In this document: positions 47,717 to 59,589 of the stretch, piece after piece
How the letters are laid out: every line of letters begins with the position of its first letter
Position numbering within the stretch: the first letter of the stretch is position 1
Assembly (NCBI GenBank): GCA_001972305.1
Contig: BDDD01005075.1
Span: forward strand, 2,609 to 66,608
Origin: Cephalotus follicularis
Taxonomy: Eukaryota > Streptophyta > Magnoliopsida > Oxalidales > Cephalotaceae
Length of the DNA: 64,000 bases
Direction: 5' to 3'
Position numbers and translations under genes: made by a program
Notes under the pieces: generated by a model
Told to the model about the DNA's origin: nothing
Seen by the model: only the letters and a program-made list of their open reading frames with translations
Database searches by the model: none

Positions 47717-47732
47717 GAATATGCAACCATGC
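47717..47732 (-). promoter_or_regulatory. Primer-binding-site position of C, altered sequence
   Basis: At the position where A has TGGTATCAGAGC, C has TGGTTGCATATT on the minus strand. The flanking bases (GAGAAACTTATC and ATGC) align. Either the site was replaced or a different primer is used. Confidence 0.6.
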
Positions 47733-49073
47733 TGTCACACCCCGTTATTCGGTTCCATAACATTAAGACAAGCATATGTGGTGATATCAAGAATAAGCGT
47801 AAATAATCCGGCATTTCGTTCAATATCTCAAATTAAAATATATGCGGAAGCATTCATCTGGATTATAACATATGTCATCCGCACGCAGCCCATACTACGT
47901 GCAGGTACACACAACAGCAATATCCTTTAAACATAAGGAAAAGTACAGCAGTCACGGGGCATGAACCGTTCATTACAATTCAATACATCAACATAAACAA
48001 CAACCTTAAAAGTTAGACAGAAGCTCTCCAAGCTTCAGCAGCAAGCTTCGAACGTCCTTGCTCAATCTATAATTGTAGGGGTTAGCCGTTGTCCTCACTT
48101 GGCTAAGTAGGAAGATAATGCATGCTAAGGAATATATGGATGCAATATGTATGACAGTTTATATAAAAATAACATTTAGTATCCCAATGAATAAGCAACC
48201 ATGCCAAGTGGCCATGGACAGTACAATGCAAGTATACCGCACAAGGGTACAATCAATTCATACAGTGGTTTGGGTGTCACATGTCGCTAACTCCTAGCAC
48301 CAACTGTGCACCACCTAACCATCACCCTATGCACCGACGATGACATAACAGGTAACATTTACTACCGGCGTTGGCGGGTAGTTTAACAGTAAGTTCTGCA
48401 AGGCAGACATTTGGGGTGATACTCTGGCCAACTCCTGGAACCCAGGATCACTTCCGTAGTCCGTGATATCCTCCATCACTCAACTACGACAATAAACATA
48501 GACAAACAATTCAAGCATTTCAATAGCAATATTACATATGTCAACAATATGCAATATAAAGGTTGTTTTCTTTAGAAACATATAACAATTCATTTATCGT
48601 ACGTCTCATGTGAGGAAAATGACATAAATTCAGTAGTGGTTTCCAGTTTTGGAAACAAAACAGTAGGTACCTCTCATGTAGGAGGAAAATCAGTAGTTCA
48701 TTTAGCATTAGTCTTTCAATTTGAAAATGATAGTTAATATCATAATTTTGGGTACATAGCCCATAGTTGGTTTTCAATCTTGAAACATCAGTGGTAGTGG
48801 TGTTAATAGCACCAAAACAGTATATACTAATATGAGGTAGCATATACAGTAACAATAATCGAAAGCAGTAGTAATTCAAGGAATTACAAGGCAATAGCAT
48901 TCCATAGTCATTCATGTGCAACTTTCACAAGAAGTGCGTACATTGTTTTAATCTTGAAATGTAATTGTATATGGGGCCAAGATAGACTGTTCTAATCATC
49001 CATGTGAAGGCCAAGTTAATTACATTTCAAATGGAGGCCTTAACAGGACTTATATCAGTAATTTTACCCAGGA

Positions 49074-49186
49074 CAGTCGGCTGCTCTCAAGAACAGTCGG
49101 CTGTCTTTGTTGAGTAGTCGACTGTCTTGTATTGACAGCCGACTGGATACATTGAGTAGTTGACTGTCATGAAGAATAATCGAATG
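49074..49186. repeat. Palindrome array 1 in C 5' LTR
   Basis: Units start at 49074, 49094, 49115, 49136, 49157 and 49177 (20, 21, 21, 21, 20). Confidence 0.92.
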
Positions 49187-49949
49187 CTCCTGCCTAGAAA
49201 TGCAGGCAGTAGCAGTTTATGTGCAATTCAAAGTCTAATGCCAGTCAATTCAATGCAAACAGAAATATAACATACATGATATGCATATAATATCTTCCAT
49301 AACATATCACTACCCCTACCTCAATTGCTATCCCAAGATCTATTGGGTTTGATCTTCCTCTTTAAGTTTTCCAAGCTTTCACCAACCAACCCTTCAATTC
49401 CAGCAAGATTAATCTATACAATGCATGTTATGGACACATGCATTAGTACCAGAATTTCAGTAACCTTATGACACTCCAAACAACAGTAGTTAATCATTAG
49501 TTCCTTAAGTTTCATACTATCCCTTTTTACCACATCTCTAGCCCTTTGTGTCTAACTACATCAATTCAGTGCCTTTTAAACGTGTGGACAGAAGATGTGC
49601 ATGTTTATACCTAAGGGAATCAGTAAGCTTATCATGGCAACTAACAACAACTACCATCCAATTTAGAGATTATAATCTTCACCTTACTTGAACCATATGC
49701 TACATTCCATATCAATTCAATTCTAGAAGTTTGTTAACCTTAACCATATTAACAGAAGATTAAACATTCCCCCAGATACATCATCATAATAACAACAGAG
49801 AGTTCGGATTGAGAACTTACCAAGAGAGACCAAAGCTTCAAAGGCTCCCTCTTTGAGTTCTCTAAATCCTTCCAAAGCAAGCCTTCCCAATTCCAGCAAT
49901 TCTCCTCAATTCAGTGTTTTCCAACACTCACCTTCAGCTCCTGGACAGT

Positions 49950-49960
49950 TGATATAAAGG
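49950..49960 (-). promoter_or_regulatory. TATA-like box, C 5' LTR
   Basis: On the minus strand this reads CCTTTATATCA. It would drive the C transcript. Confidence 0.6.
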
Positions 49961-50221
49961 CTTTGAGATGTTGAATTCGCCAGGCACCATTACTCAGCCT
50001 CTCTCCCTTTCTTCTCTCTCTCACATGCACCTCTTTTCTTCACCTATCTCTCTTCAATTTTGCAGGTTGTAGGTCTGCAATTGCAGATGGAATAGAGGGC
50101 ATGCAAGCACTCTAATTTGAATGTTCTGGCAGGTGGTGTCACGCATTTTGCATGCATGCCACATTTAGAACATTTGGCATCCCTGTCACTGCGCCTGCCA
50201 GGTGCCTGTGCAGGACCATTC

Positions 50222-50300
50222 CAGTCGACTGGATGCATGGAGCAGTCGACTGCCCACTCACGCCTCAGACAGTCGACTGCTCCCCTGTGACAGTCGGCTG
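50222..50300. repeat. Palindrome array 2 in C 5' LTR
   Basis: Units start at 50222, 50243, 50270 and 50291 (21, 27, 21). Three are perfect CAGTCGACTG and one is CAGTCGGCTG. Confidence 0.93.
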
Positions 50301-50960
50301 TCGAGCTATTTTAGGGTTTCATAAGTTGGACACTTCACCAACTGTACCTCCATTCTTCCCAAGCAATTACCAACACAATTTTATAATAATTGGACATTAA
50401 ATTCAAATGGGTGCACATTTTATTAATCAATATTACAATGTACACGAATTGAATTTGTGGTTATTACATGGATCTTCGTTCCTTGATATACTCTGGTGAT
50501 TTTATAAAAATAAATCAGTTATATGTTTTTGTGAAAATGTACGGATTCTTCGTTCTTGGCTTATTCCTTCGGTTTTACTAAAATGAATTTAAATATGTTT
50601 TCATGTTAGAACCCTTATTTAAACTATATTATGTCTTTTAGTTTTTGACTTAGAATTATGTTAAGCTTTTGGTTTATGTTTAACCTTCCAGATTATATTT
50701 AAGTTTTAGATTATGAATAAAGATTTCAGACTATTTATTAGATTACATGGTTATGTTTAGACCATCACGCAATTCGAATAATAGATGAGTTAATATTTTG
50801 ATAGTAAGAATAAAGGCGAACCTTGATTTATAGTTAAATATGAATATATGCTAAGTTATAATTTGATAAAAAGAATAAAATTGAGCCATGTTATAAGATC
50901 AGTTATGAATAGTCTAGGATTAGGACCCGTGATGACTCCCTCCGAATCGGGGGTGTTACA

Positions 50961-51333
50961 GAAATGGTATCAGAGAATAGGTTTTGCTTTCCTTAGAAGA
51001 CTTGTCTACGTTTGATCTGTGAGATTGGGTAGACATTGGGTTATGATTTTTGTTGTGATCTTTCTGACATGTTTGTTGTTTCGACCTTGGTTTCTTTGTT
51101 GCTGTTGTGTTATGTTTTGGATTTATGTTTTCGCCTTAACGACACGTTAGACTGCAAACGCTCCAGGTATTGTTTTGGTTTGGTAACTGTAAGAAGTTTG
51201 TTTTGATTGATAAGTCAACTTATGCTATGAGAACTGAATCGTTTGTTATGCATATTGGTGTGTCTTTTCTGTTATTTTTTCGGATTGATATATGTTAAGA
51301 TTTCGGGACGAAATCTTTTTAAGGGGGGACGGA
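50961..51333 (+). other. D: complete 373-bp internal region
   Basis: It begins four bases before the primer-binding site TGGTATCAGAG (50965-50975), matching initiator tRNA-Met. It ends with a polypurine tract AAGGGGGGACGGA (51321-51333). A 9-bp stem (AAGATTTCG at 51297-51305, CGAAATCTT at 51309-51317, loop GGA) directly precedes the tract. No gag or pol sequence is present and no frame is credible. The middle is T-rich. Confidence 0.93.
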
Positions 51334-53393
51334 TGTAATACCCCGTTCGTTCACGTGCATTTTTCGGATTTTGAATTTGATTTATTGGTTGTGTTGGCAT
51401 ATTTTGTTGTGGCATAATGTGTTCTTTGGGTTATGTGAATTTTAACTTAGGACTTTTCGTATTTATTAGAATATGAATGTTGTAAAAGCAAAAACTTATT
51501 GTTTTGTATTTTAAAATCAGTTTTTAAAATGATAATATGGTTGGTGAATATTATTTTGGGCTTTTATGTTTTAGGCTTAAAAACGTTAATTTTGGGCTGT
51601 GGTATATTGGTTGGACTATGTACGTGAATAAGTAAAATAAATTGAATTATATTTTGTATAAATATAATATCGGTTTTTATTATTATTTCGGCCTATTTTA
51701 ATTTATGAGCTATATGATAATATAATTTTCGGGCTTTTATCACTTAGGCTAAATAATACCATCTTTGGGCTTTTGCTAAATTATTGGAATAGGGATTATG
51801 GGAAAGATAAAATCAATTATTTGTATTGTAAATTAGTTTAAATTAGTTTTATTTATTATAAATGGCAAATAGTTTTATTAAGGAATAAAACCTTATTTTT
51901 GGTTAAAGGCTTATATTTTTCCCTTTTATTTCTTTCCCTCTCCATGTCTCTCACGTATTCTTCCTTCTTGCTGCCCAAACCGATTTCTTTCCTTCTTCCT
52001 CTCCCTCAATCCCGAATTGTGTGCCTCTTTCCCTATTCTAACAGATTTTGGATTCCTTTTCTGCATTACCATGACCTAAATTACCTTTTTCATATTCTAT
52101 ATGTATGCTATATGTTCATTGTTGTGCCTCCATTGCTTATCTCTCTCCTTGAGCCGAACCTGCATGATTAGAAGTTGTTTTTGTCTTCATTGCTTCATTA
52201 AATCAGGTTTGTTATCATCCACTGTTATGGTTTAGCATTTAGTTTTGTGATCAAAGTCTTTTTGCATGATTGGTTGCTAGTATGTTTTGTTTTTTTGATT
52301 TTCTGCAACCATGGTTTCTATACCTATCAACATGCTTTAGGTAGATGATACATACTGGTTTTGATTAAGGATAATGATTAAAGATAGAAAACTTGATCAT
52401 ATAAGCATGCATGCAATGAATTGAAATTGCTTCTCTTTAAAGAAAGATCACCCATTGCATAAACTTTTTGATTCTGGATGTTTAAATGCCACGGTTAAGT
52501 CACATAAATCTTGTTTAAATGTTGGTAACCATCTGGTAATGTTGTAATATAGTTTTGACAGAAAATTAGAATTGAATTGCTGTGTTTTTGCTGTTCTGTC
52601 GCCCAGAACAGTCGACTGCCTCTTGAAACAGTTGACTGTTTGGCCTTGCATAGTCGACTGGACCCCTGTCCCACTCGACTGGATTCAACCCAGTTTCAGT
52701 AGTTGGCTGCCGATGTTGTGTAGTCGACTGCCACCCTATGAGTAGTCGACTGGACCCTGTTACAGTCGACTGGAATTGTCCAGAAAAATTTCTGGTTTTA
52801 AGTTTTGTAATCCGTTTGTTCGTCTAATGATTTGGAGTCTGTTTTAAACACTGTTAAATTACTGTTTGATGTTTGGAAGTGATATTTGAATACTTATATG
52901 AATGATATTGCATCTCTTAGATTTTTGTGCTTCGAGGGACTTTTAAATTGTTGATCAATTCTTCTATCTTTGTTGTGATCGCTTAAGGTACAGATCTTCG
53001 TTCCTTGATATACTCTGGTGATTTTAGAAAAATAAATCAGTTATATGTTTTTGTGAAAATGTACGGATTCTTCGTTCTTGGCTTATTCCTTCGGTTTTAC
53101 TAAAATGAATTTAAATATGTTTTATTATGTTTAAGTTTTAGATTATGAATAAAGATTTCAGACTATTTATTAGATTACATTGTTATGTTTAGACCATCAC
53201 GCAATTCGAATAATAGATGAGTTAATATTTTGATAGTAAGAATAAAGATGAAACCTTGATTTACAGTTAAATATGAATACATGCTAAGTTATAATTTGAT
53301 AAAAAGAATAAAATTGAGCCATGTTATAAGATCGGTTATGAATAGTCTAGGATTAGGACCCGTGACGACTCCCTCCGAATCGGGGGTGTTACA
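51334..53393 (+). repeat. D: 3' LTR
   Basis: It starts TGTAATACCCC after the polypurine tract and ends GGGGGTGTTACA before TSD CCCGT. A TATA-like site is at 51910. Confidence 0.94.
52609..52772. repeat. Palindrome array in D 3' LTR
   Basis: Eight units in the same order and spacing as 39877-40040. A few differ by C-to-T changes in the core (GTCGAC to GTTGAC). Confidence 0.93.
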
Positions 53394-53398
53394 CCCGT

Positions 53399-54917
53399 AA
53401 AGCAACTCACTCTTCAAACTGTCACCATCCAGAAGACACACTCATCCCCGAAATCTCAAGATACCGTCAGAATGCATCTGAAAATCTTACTCGGGCCCTA
53501 TACTCTCGCGAATCTACAGCAATTTAGGAATAGCGACTGTGCATCCTTTATATGATCCAGTAGTGCTGGTTGGGCTCGTATGCTAGCCACAAAGACCCCC
53601 GGTGACCGATTAAATGGAGACCACCTCTGGAAGTCTTCTAACATCTTCCACTGAATTACCATCGTGCTAGCAATCATAGCCTTACGGCTTAAGGCATCCG
53701 CAATCACGTTCGCCTTTTCGGGATGATACTAAATACTGCAGTCATAGTCGTTAAAGAACTCTTCCCATCTTCGTTGTCTCATATTCAGCTCATCCTGACA
53801 GAATAGGTACTTCAGTCTCTTGTGATCAGTGAAGATCTCAAACTGTGCCCCGTAAAGATAGTGCCTCAATTTCTGAAGAGCAAATATAATCGTTGCCAGT
53901 TCAAGATCGTGCGACGGGTAGTTCTCTTCATATGGCTTCAACTTCCTCGAAGCATGTGCAATCACTATGCCTCGTTGCATCAACATGCAACCTAGACCCT
54001 TACCCAAAGCATCACTTTAAACTGCAAAGTCATCATTACCATCAGGTAATGCCAAGATAGGAGCAAAAACCAACCGATCCTTCATCTGACAAAAACTAGC
54101 TTCGCAATCTTCATCCCAAATAAATAAGGTCTTCTTCTGGGTTAGTCTTGTCAAAGGTACAGCAATCGTCGAGAAGTTCTGAATGAACCTCCGGTAATAA
54201 CCCGCCAAGCCAAGAAAACTGTGCACCTCTGTCACATTCCTTGGTTGTGGCCAGTCTCACACCACCTCAGTCTTTGATGGATCCACCACCAAACCCTCTC
54301 TAGACACAATTTGGCCAAGAAAGGTCACATGGTCGAGCCAAAACTCACATTTGCCAAACTTGACATACAACCGATGCTCTCTGAGAATCTGTAGCACTAA
54401 CCTCAAGTGGTACGCATGCCACTCTTCGATCCTTGAATACACCAGTATGTCATCAATAAACACTACAACAAATTGGTCCAGGTATGGTCAGAATACGTCA
54501 TTCCTCAATGACATGAATGTTTCCGGTGCATTGGTGACATCAAACAGAATTACCAAGAACTCATAGTGACCATACCACATCTGGAAGGCAGTCTTCTCTA
54601 TGTCTCCTTCCCTCACTCTCAACTGGTGGTAAACCAATCTCAAATCTAGTTTGGAAAATACTCTTGACCCTTGCAGTTGATTGAACAAATCCTTAATGTG
54701 CGGAAGAGGATACTTGTTCTTGATGGTGGCCTTATTCAACATCTGGTAGTCGAGGCAAAGCCTTATCGACCCATCCTTCTTTTTCACAAACAGACCTTGT
54801 GCGCCCCACAGAGAAACACTGGGACGAACAAAACCCTTATCAATTAGGTCTTGCAACTGTAACTTCAACTCTCACAACTCTGCAGGAGCCGTCTGATAAG
54901 GTGCCTTAGAAATAGGA
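53399..54917 (-). pseudogene. E: RT and RNase H remnant
   Basis: From high to low coordinates: [19 protein letters not shown] and [20 protein letters not shown], motif A FSKLDL (54488-54868); FIDDILVYS with both catalytic Asp, and [14 protein letters not shown] (54257-54463); [19 protein letters not shown] (54017-54235); RNase H with [19 protein letters not shown] and [11 protein letters not shown] (53729-54007); ADALSRKAMIAS (53498-53707). Several stops and small shifts divide the frames. The piece ends at TSD TAGGA (54913-54917), where solo LTR F interrupts the protease-RT linker. Confidence 0.92.
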
Positions 54918-56740
54918 TGTAACGCCCCCGACCCGAGTCCACTTTATGCTCAAAGCGAGCCTTGAGGAATCGATGCGTTACGTGGGGCAAACCATTAACC
55001 ATAAAATAGTTTAATCATTTAACGATCCATTAACCATTCAATTTTTAAGTTAGATTTAAAACCTAACATCATTACTCAACGGAAACATCACATCATATTC
55101 AATAGCTTCAAAGGATCACAATATACTTATAACTTTAAACACCGAATTTCAAAGTATCATATTCTCATTATCATGATCGTTACTAATACCTTTGCATGTG
55201 TACATCGCTTATTATATGACATTTCACAGCAGAAAACCTAAACTTATTACATGATTAGACATTCATATTCGTTTCTCACCTTTACCATTAACTTCTCATA
55301 CTCTCAAGTATGTTCAATAACTTTTGACATCATCGTCTTACTTGAAAACATCATAAACTATAGCATTCATTTCCTTACTTTAAAATCTATACATCATCTA
55401 TCATAAAATGTTACGCAACAGAAAACATTAACGCATGATATGAAGCATTAAACTTCATAGCATAACATACTTCCTTTTCGATACTTCGTTTACGAACTTC
55501 TTCCAAAGCTCGTACTTTAACGTTTGACGTGTCCTGGAAAAGCATTTGAAAACAAGACATTGAAAGGAGTGAGCTCAAATAGCCCAGTAAGGATCGTAGT
55601 CATAAAACATCATTGGAATCCATTGTTTTTGATAATCTTTATCAAAACGTTTGCAATCATACATTTCAAAACATCATTGAAAACCATCTTCTAGTTTTAT
55701 AAAACTAGTACATTTCCAAAATCATTCTTTTGCTGGTATATAGTCTAGCCATACTTGAAAACATTATTAAAATCATTTTCTGGTATATTTTGTAAAACCA
55801 AAACATTTCACATTCATTTTCTTTATCTGATCATATCTCATGATTCAGATGATTTCATAAATAACTGATGGGTCATAAAACATAAAGGACCCAATGAACC
55901 ATTTCAACATTCTCTTCACCGGGGCATTGTGCACTCTTCGATTACTATCCTTACATCACATGCATGTCCGTGAGCACTATACGCTCCATTAACATCGAGC
56001 ATCTCGCTCCATTAACATTGAGCATCTCACTCCATTAACATTAATCTTTACTAGATTAATCCTCCCTGGATCGCAATCCAGGAGTTGTTCATATCAGTTC
56101 GTTACCATTTCCATTTCATTAAATCATTTCATAAAACATTTCTTAATACTTTGAGTATAACATTTCTTTCACAATTCATAGAACATTTTCATCACTTTGA
56201 GTAATTCGACTCAAATTATTCATAAAACAGCTTTGCATAACATTTCTAAATCTTGAATTTCATATAGAAAAAAACACTTTCAGAGAAAACTTAAAACATA
56301 AACATTAAAGTAGACATCTTCACGAATTCAGAAAGCTCAAGTTCATAAAAATTGGTTGAGAATCGAATCTGTTATGAATTTTTAAAGTGGTTGGTTCCAT
56401 ATGAAAACAGGACATGAGCAGTAAAATGAAACATGGATTCTCATCAAGAATTCGACAGAACTTCGAGAAGCATAAAACATATCAGTTAAAGAAGACATCT
56501 TGAAGTTTCTAAAACATTAAAGTATTTGAAATTTCATCAAGAATTGAGCATGATTTGAATAAAACAATATGTTGTATAATTTTGCAGTAAAACAGAGGAA
56601 CTTTGATAAAAATGGGTATGGAATTTCCTTACCCTACTTTGATCTCCTTCTCTCTTTCTCTCCCATGAATTTTCCTCTTATTCCCAGCAAAAAAACTCTT
56701 CCTTTCCTCAGTCAAAAATGACTGAACTCAGCCTTCATTG

Positions 56741-56752
56741 CCTATAAATAGG
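56741..56752 (-). promoter_or_regulatory. TATA-type site of F
   Basis: CCTATAAATAGG reads as a TATA element on either strand. On the inferred minus orientation it lies about 220 bp downstream of the motif array. Confidence 0.5.
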
Positions 56753-56970
56753 CTGGTAGCTTGGGGAGCAAGTCTTCTCCCTTTCTCTCATGACTCAACA
56801 CTCTTAGTTGCCCATGTGCTAAATTTAATCCAACCAAATGGTGAAACTTGTTATATCATCTGAAAACATCTCAAATCCTTCTCCCATGGCCTTCCACGTG
56901 TCCATAATTAATGAATTTAACTCACAAAAGGACAAAAAGATAGACTTTGGCAACTAGTCCGCAGCTCAAA

Positions 56971-57302
56971 ACGTCGGCGCTTCTCTTCTAAGCGTCGCCG
57001 CTTACGGCTTTGACTTAAGTTCTTCAACTCTCTCCTCGACTAAAGCGCTGACGCTTCTCTTTCAAGGGTCTCCGCTTTCGAGTCTCATCCAAGTCAACAG
57101 GGCATACTTTGACTTCAAAGCATCGAAGCTTACATTTAGGGCATCGTCAGTTTCACCAAGCGTTGTCGATTTCATCCAAGCGTCATCGGTTAGAGGAATT
57201 TGTCCAAATTGAAAATGCACTGGTTTTAACAGGCGTTAGAAGAGGTCCAAGCGTCAAAGGTTAACTATCAAAGCGTCGCCGCTTTACTTGGAACCGTCGG
57301 CG
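56971..57302. repeat. GCG-N4-CGC motif array in F
   Basis: Units start at 56971, 56992, 57045, 57066, 57120, 57141, 57160, 57180, 57233, 57251, 57273 and 57293. Close spacings are 18-22, wide spacings 53-54. The best units are GCGTCGCCGC, ACGTCGGCGC and GCGCTGACGC. The central GTCGAC has drifted towards GTCGCC, but the GCG and CGC ends and the spacing persist. Confidence 0.82.
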
Positions 57303-57487
57303 ATTAAGCCAATCTTCTTCCATTTCCACCACATATACAAATAGCCAATTTTTATTTCCTTCCGGAACCCCCGAACCCCCCCAGCGTTAGGGTCATATCA
57401 CGGGTCCCTTGAAACATTTGCCAATCTCATCAATGGCAACCATATATCCATATAACTTTAACAAAATTTCCCGGTCATTACATAGGA

Positions 57488-59204
57488 GCCGTACCGGGTA
57501 CCAGGTCAATCACAAACTCCATACTCCTCTTTGGTGGTAAGGACCCTAAGTCTGCAAGAAACACATCCAGAAATTCACTTACAACAGGAATTTCTTCAAT
57601 CCTCTTACCTTTCTCATTCCTCCAATTAATCACGTAGGCCAGATACCCTTTGTGGCCTTTCTCTTGATATTTTGACGCCCAAATGAAGGATATAATTGGC
57701 GTTGAAAACCCCTTGTCTCCCTTGAACAGAAATGTCTTTCCATCGGGTTGACAAAAATCCACAGTCTTCTTATAGCAGTCCATGTGGGCGTGATGTGCTG
57801 ACAACCAATCCATTCCTAGAATGACATCAAAGTCATGAATGGGTAAAACAATCAAATATGCATACAGTGGAACATCTACCATAGTCATCTCACAACCCCT
57901 ATACACTGAATCCGTATACATGGAGTCCCCAGCGGGTGTACTAACATCAAGCATATATGGCATGCAGTCAGGTGTTACATCTGAGCATGATGCAAAACAT
58001 GAGGGGATAAAAGAATGAGATGCTCCAGGGTCCATCAATATACCCTAGCAAAAAAACCACAAATATACAAGGTACCTCCAACAATAGAAGTCAACTCCGG
58101 AACTTCTGTCTGAGTGACTGTGAAGACTCTACCTTTTGTGATACCCTTGTCAGTATCCCTTCGTTGTGACGGCCCAGCTGCCGCACCGCTACTACTTGCG
58201 GGTCCCGTCGGTACTGTCGTTGGACTCTTCAGGAAATCTTGCACAGTATGACCAGGTACCCCACACCTCAAGCACCATCCATTGAGCTTCCAGCAATCTT
58301 TCTGTTGGTGGCCCACACGACCACAATGAAAACAACCTTCGGATCTGGAATTACTCCCCTGACTGGGAGAACCCCGAGAATCAGTCTACTATGATCTGTT
58401 CTTCGATGACTTCGTCAGACAACCACTGCCTTGCCATTTTGACGATGATGGCCTAGATTGCATAGGATTCTGTTTCTTCTGTTGTGTGCGCGCCCTCTCC
58501 GCACGGTCTTCACTAGATATGCTCTCTAGTAGTCTCGCTTTCTGAGCGACCTCCACAAAAGTCCCCAACTCCATAGCCCTGATTCTTGACCATAGATCCT
58601 GTCACAGACCCCTCAAAAGCCTTTATATCTTCTTCTCATCATTAGCCACCAGATAGGGTGAATGTCTGGCTAGCTCCATGAACCTTGCTTGATACTCTGC
58701 CATTGTCATCTCCCCCTGTCGCAACTCCTAGAGCTCCGTCTCCCGCCACTCTTGCTCAATCCGAGGAACATAGGTCTCCAAGAACACTGTCTGAAACCTA
58801 TCCCAAGTGCTGTCAAGCCTCCGAGCCTCCCACTTCGCCTTAACCATATCCAACCAATGAGTGGCCTCCCCCCATGGACGATATACTGAAAACTTCAATT
58901 TTTGATCATCCGTACAGTCCATCACTTCAAAGATCATTTCCAAATCCTGTAGCCATCTCTCCGCAATGGTGGTGTCAAGTTCCCCTCGGAAACTGGGCGG
59001 ATTCTGCTGCATCAATCTCTCGAGGTGCCTTCCAAACATATTACCATCCGCCAGTGGGAAATGGTCAGGAGCTCTGTGTCATGGCCGAGCCTGAGCATAA
59101 TATTGGAGCATCTCCTCCATATTAGCCGCATTAAAGGCCATCTGCTGCTGAAAGTAATCCGCAATACGGGCCATCGGACCCCTCTCATCTTGGAGGACAT
59201 TCAC
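57488..59204 (-). pseudogene. E: gag and protease remnant
   Basis: Gag N-terminal part: FGRHLERLMQQNPPSFRGEL, YRPWGEATHWLDMVKAKWEARRLD (58728-59039), then a stop at RETEL. The middle continues in broken frames (MELGTFVEVAQKARLLE, 58389-58574). Zinc knuckles near 58260-58330: the first is intact (CFHCGRVGHQQKDC), while the second has lost its last Cys (CLRCGVPGHTVQDF). Protease at 57488-58038 has MDPGASHSFIPSCF with its Asp present, and YLIVLPIHDFDVILGMDWL. Element G is inserted at 59205, in the gag N-terminal region, so the start of E gag is beyond the window. Confidence 0.92.
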
Positions 59205-59589
59205 TGTAACACCCCCGATTCGGAACCGGGATCACTCCCGATTCAGGATCGGTGTGTCACACAAAACTGAACTAAAAACATATTAAAGATCTTAATCTTA
59301 ATCATCATCAATACGTGGTGGTTCTAAAAATCTGAAAACATGTATAATCATGGAACATAAACTGAATCTGAAACATAATCTGAAAACTTTGTCATAAACC
59401 AAAATCACAGTACTGTTTAGATAACTGGCCTATACACGACCATAACACTACTAAGAACATAACAAGATCAAACTCCTAGATGATCTTCTGACATAGGGTA
59501 ACTCTCTCATCACACTTGCCCATGCTGTCCCTGAAAACCTGCCGCATGGAAAACAAAAAAAACGCGGTTGAGCAAACCTCAGTACAGAT

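Larger units (their letters stand above)
40264..50468 (-). mobile_element. C: near-complete Ty3/gypsy chromovirus (Tekay/Del-like)
   Basis: Both LTRs are present (40264-43008 and 47733-50468), with TSD CGGAT (40259-40263) and TGGAT (50469-50473), one transition apart. The internal 4.7 kb reads gag, protease, RT, RNase H, integrase and chromodomain on the minus strand, interrupted by five in-frame stops. LTR divergence looks like 2-3% by eye, so it is among the younger insertions. It belongs to the same family as A and solo LTR B. Confidence 0.95.
47733..50468 (-). repeat. C: 5' LTR
   Basis: 2.74 kb, colinear with 40264-43008. TATA-like site at 49950-49960. Confidence 0.94.
38602..50960 (+). 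repeat. D: 5' LTR, split by gypsy C
   Basis: It starts TGTAATACCCC and ends GGGGGTGTTACA. The break point, after GGTACGGAT, is restored by removing C and one TSD. Relative to it, the 3' LTR has lost about 95 bp in the stretch equivalent to 50600-50700. Divergence from the 3' LTR is uneven: about 20 differences in the first 440 bp, about a dozen in the next 1.2 kb (counted by eye). Confidence 0.92.
38602..53393 (+). mobile_element. D: non-coding LTR retrotransposon with 373-bp interior
   Basis: TSD CCCGT is perfect (38597-38601 and 53394-53398). The 5' LTR is 38602-40263 plus 50474-50960 (about 2.15 kb, split by gypsy C). The interior is only 50961-51333, and the 3' LTR is 51334-53393 (2.06 kb). 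The interior retains a tRNA-Met primer site and a polypurine tract but no coding sequence. D must have been copied with proteins from another element. Orientation is opposite to A, B, C and E. Confidence 0.94.
54918..57482 (-). mobile_element. F: solo gypsy-type LTR
   Basis: It starts TGTAACGCCCCC and ends CCGGTCATTACA, with a perfect TSD TAGGA (54913-54917 and 57483-57487). 2.57 kb with no interior. By the terminal pattern it is in the same orientation as E. It has a TATA-type site CCTATAAATAGG at 56741 and a motif array at 56971-57302. Confidence 0.93.

Noticed and set aside
38602..53393. Contradiction between ages of C and its host D
   Set aside because: Averaged over the whole LTRs, divergence is similar (about 2-3% by eye), so nested order and age are compatible.
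9801..57302. Palindrome arrays as CRISPR-like repeat arrays
   Set aside because: Repeats are only 10 bp, spacers about 11 bp and partly conserved, and the setting is eukaryotic LTRs with no cas genes.
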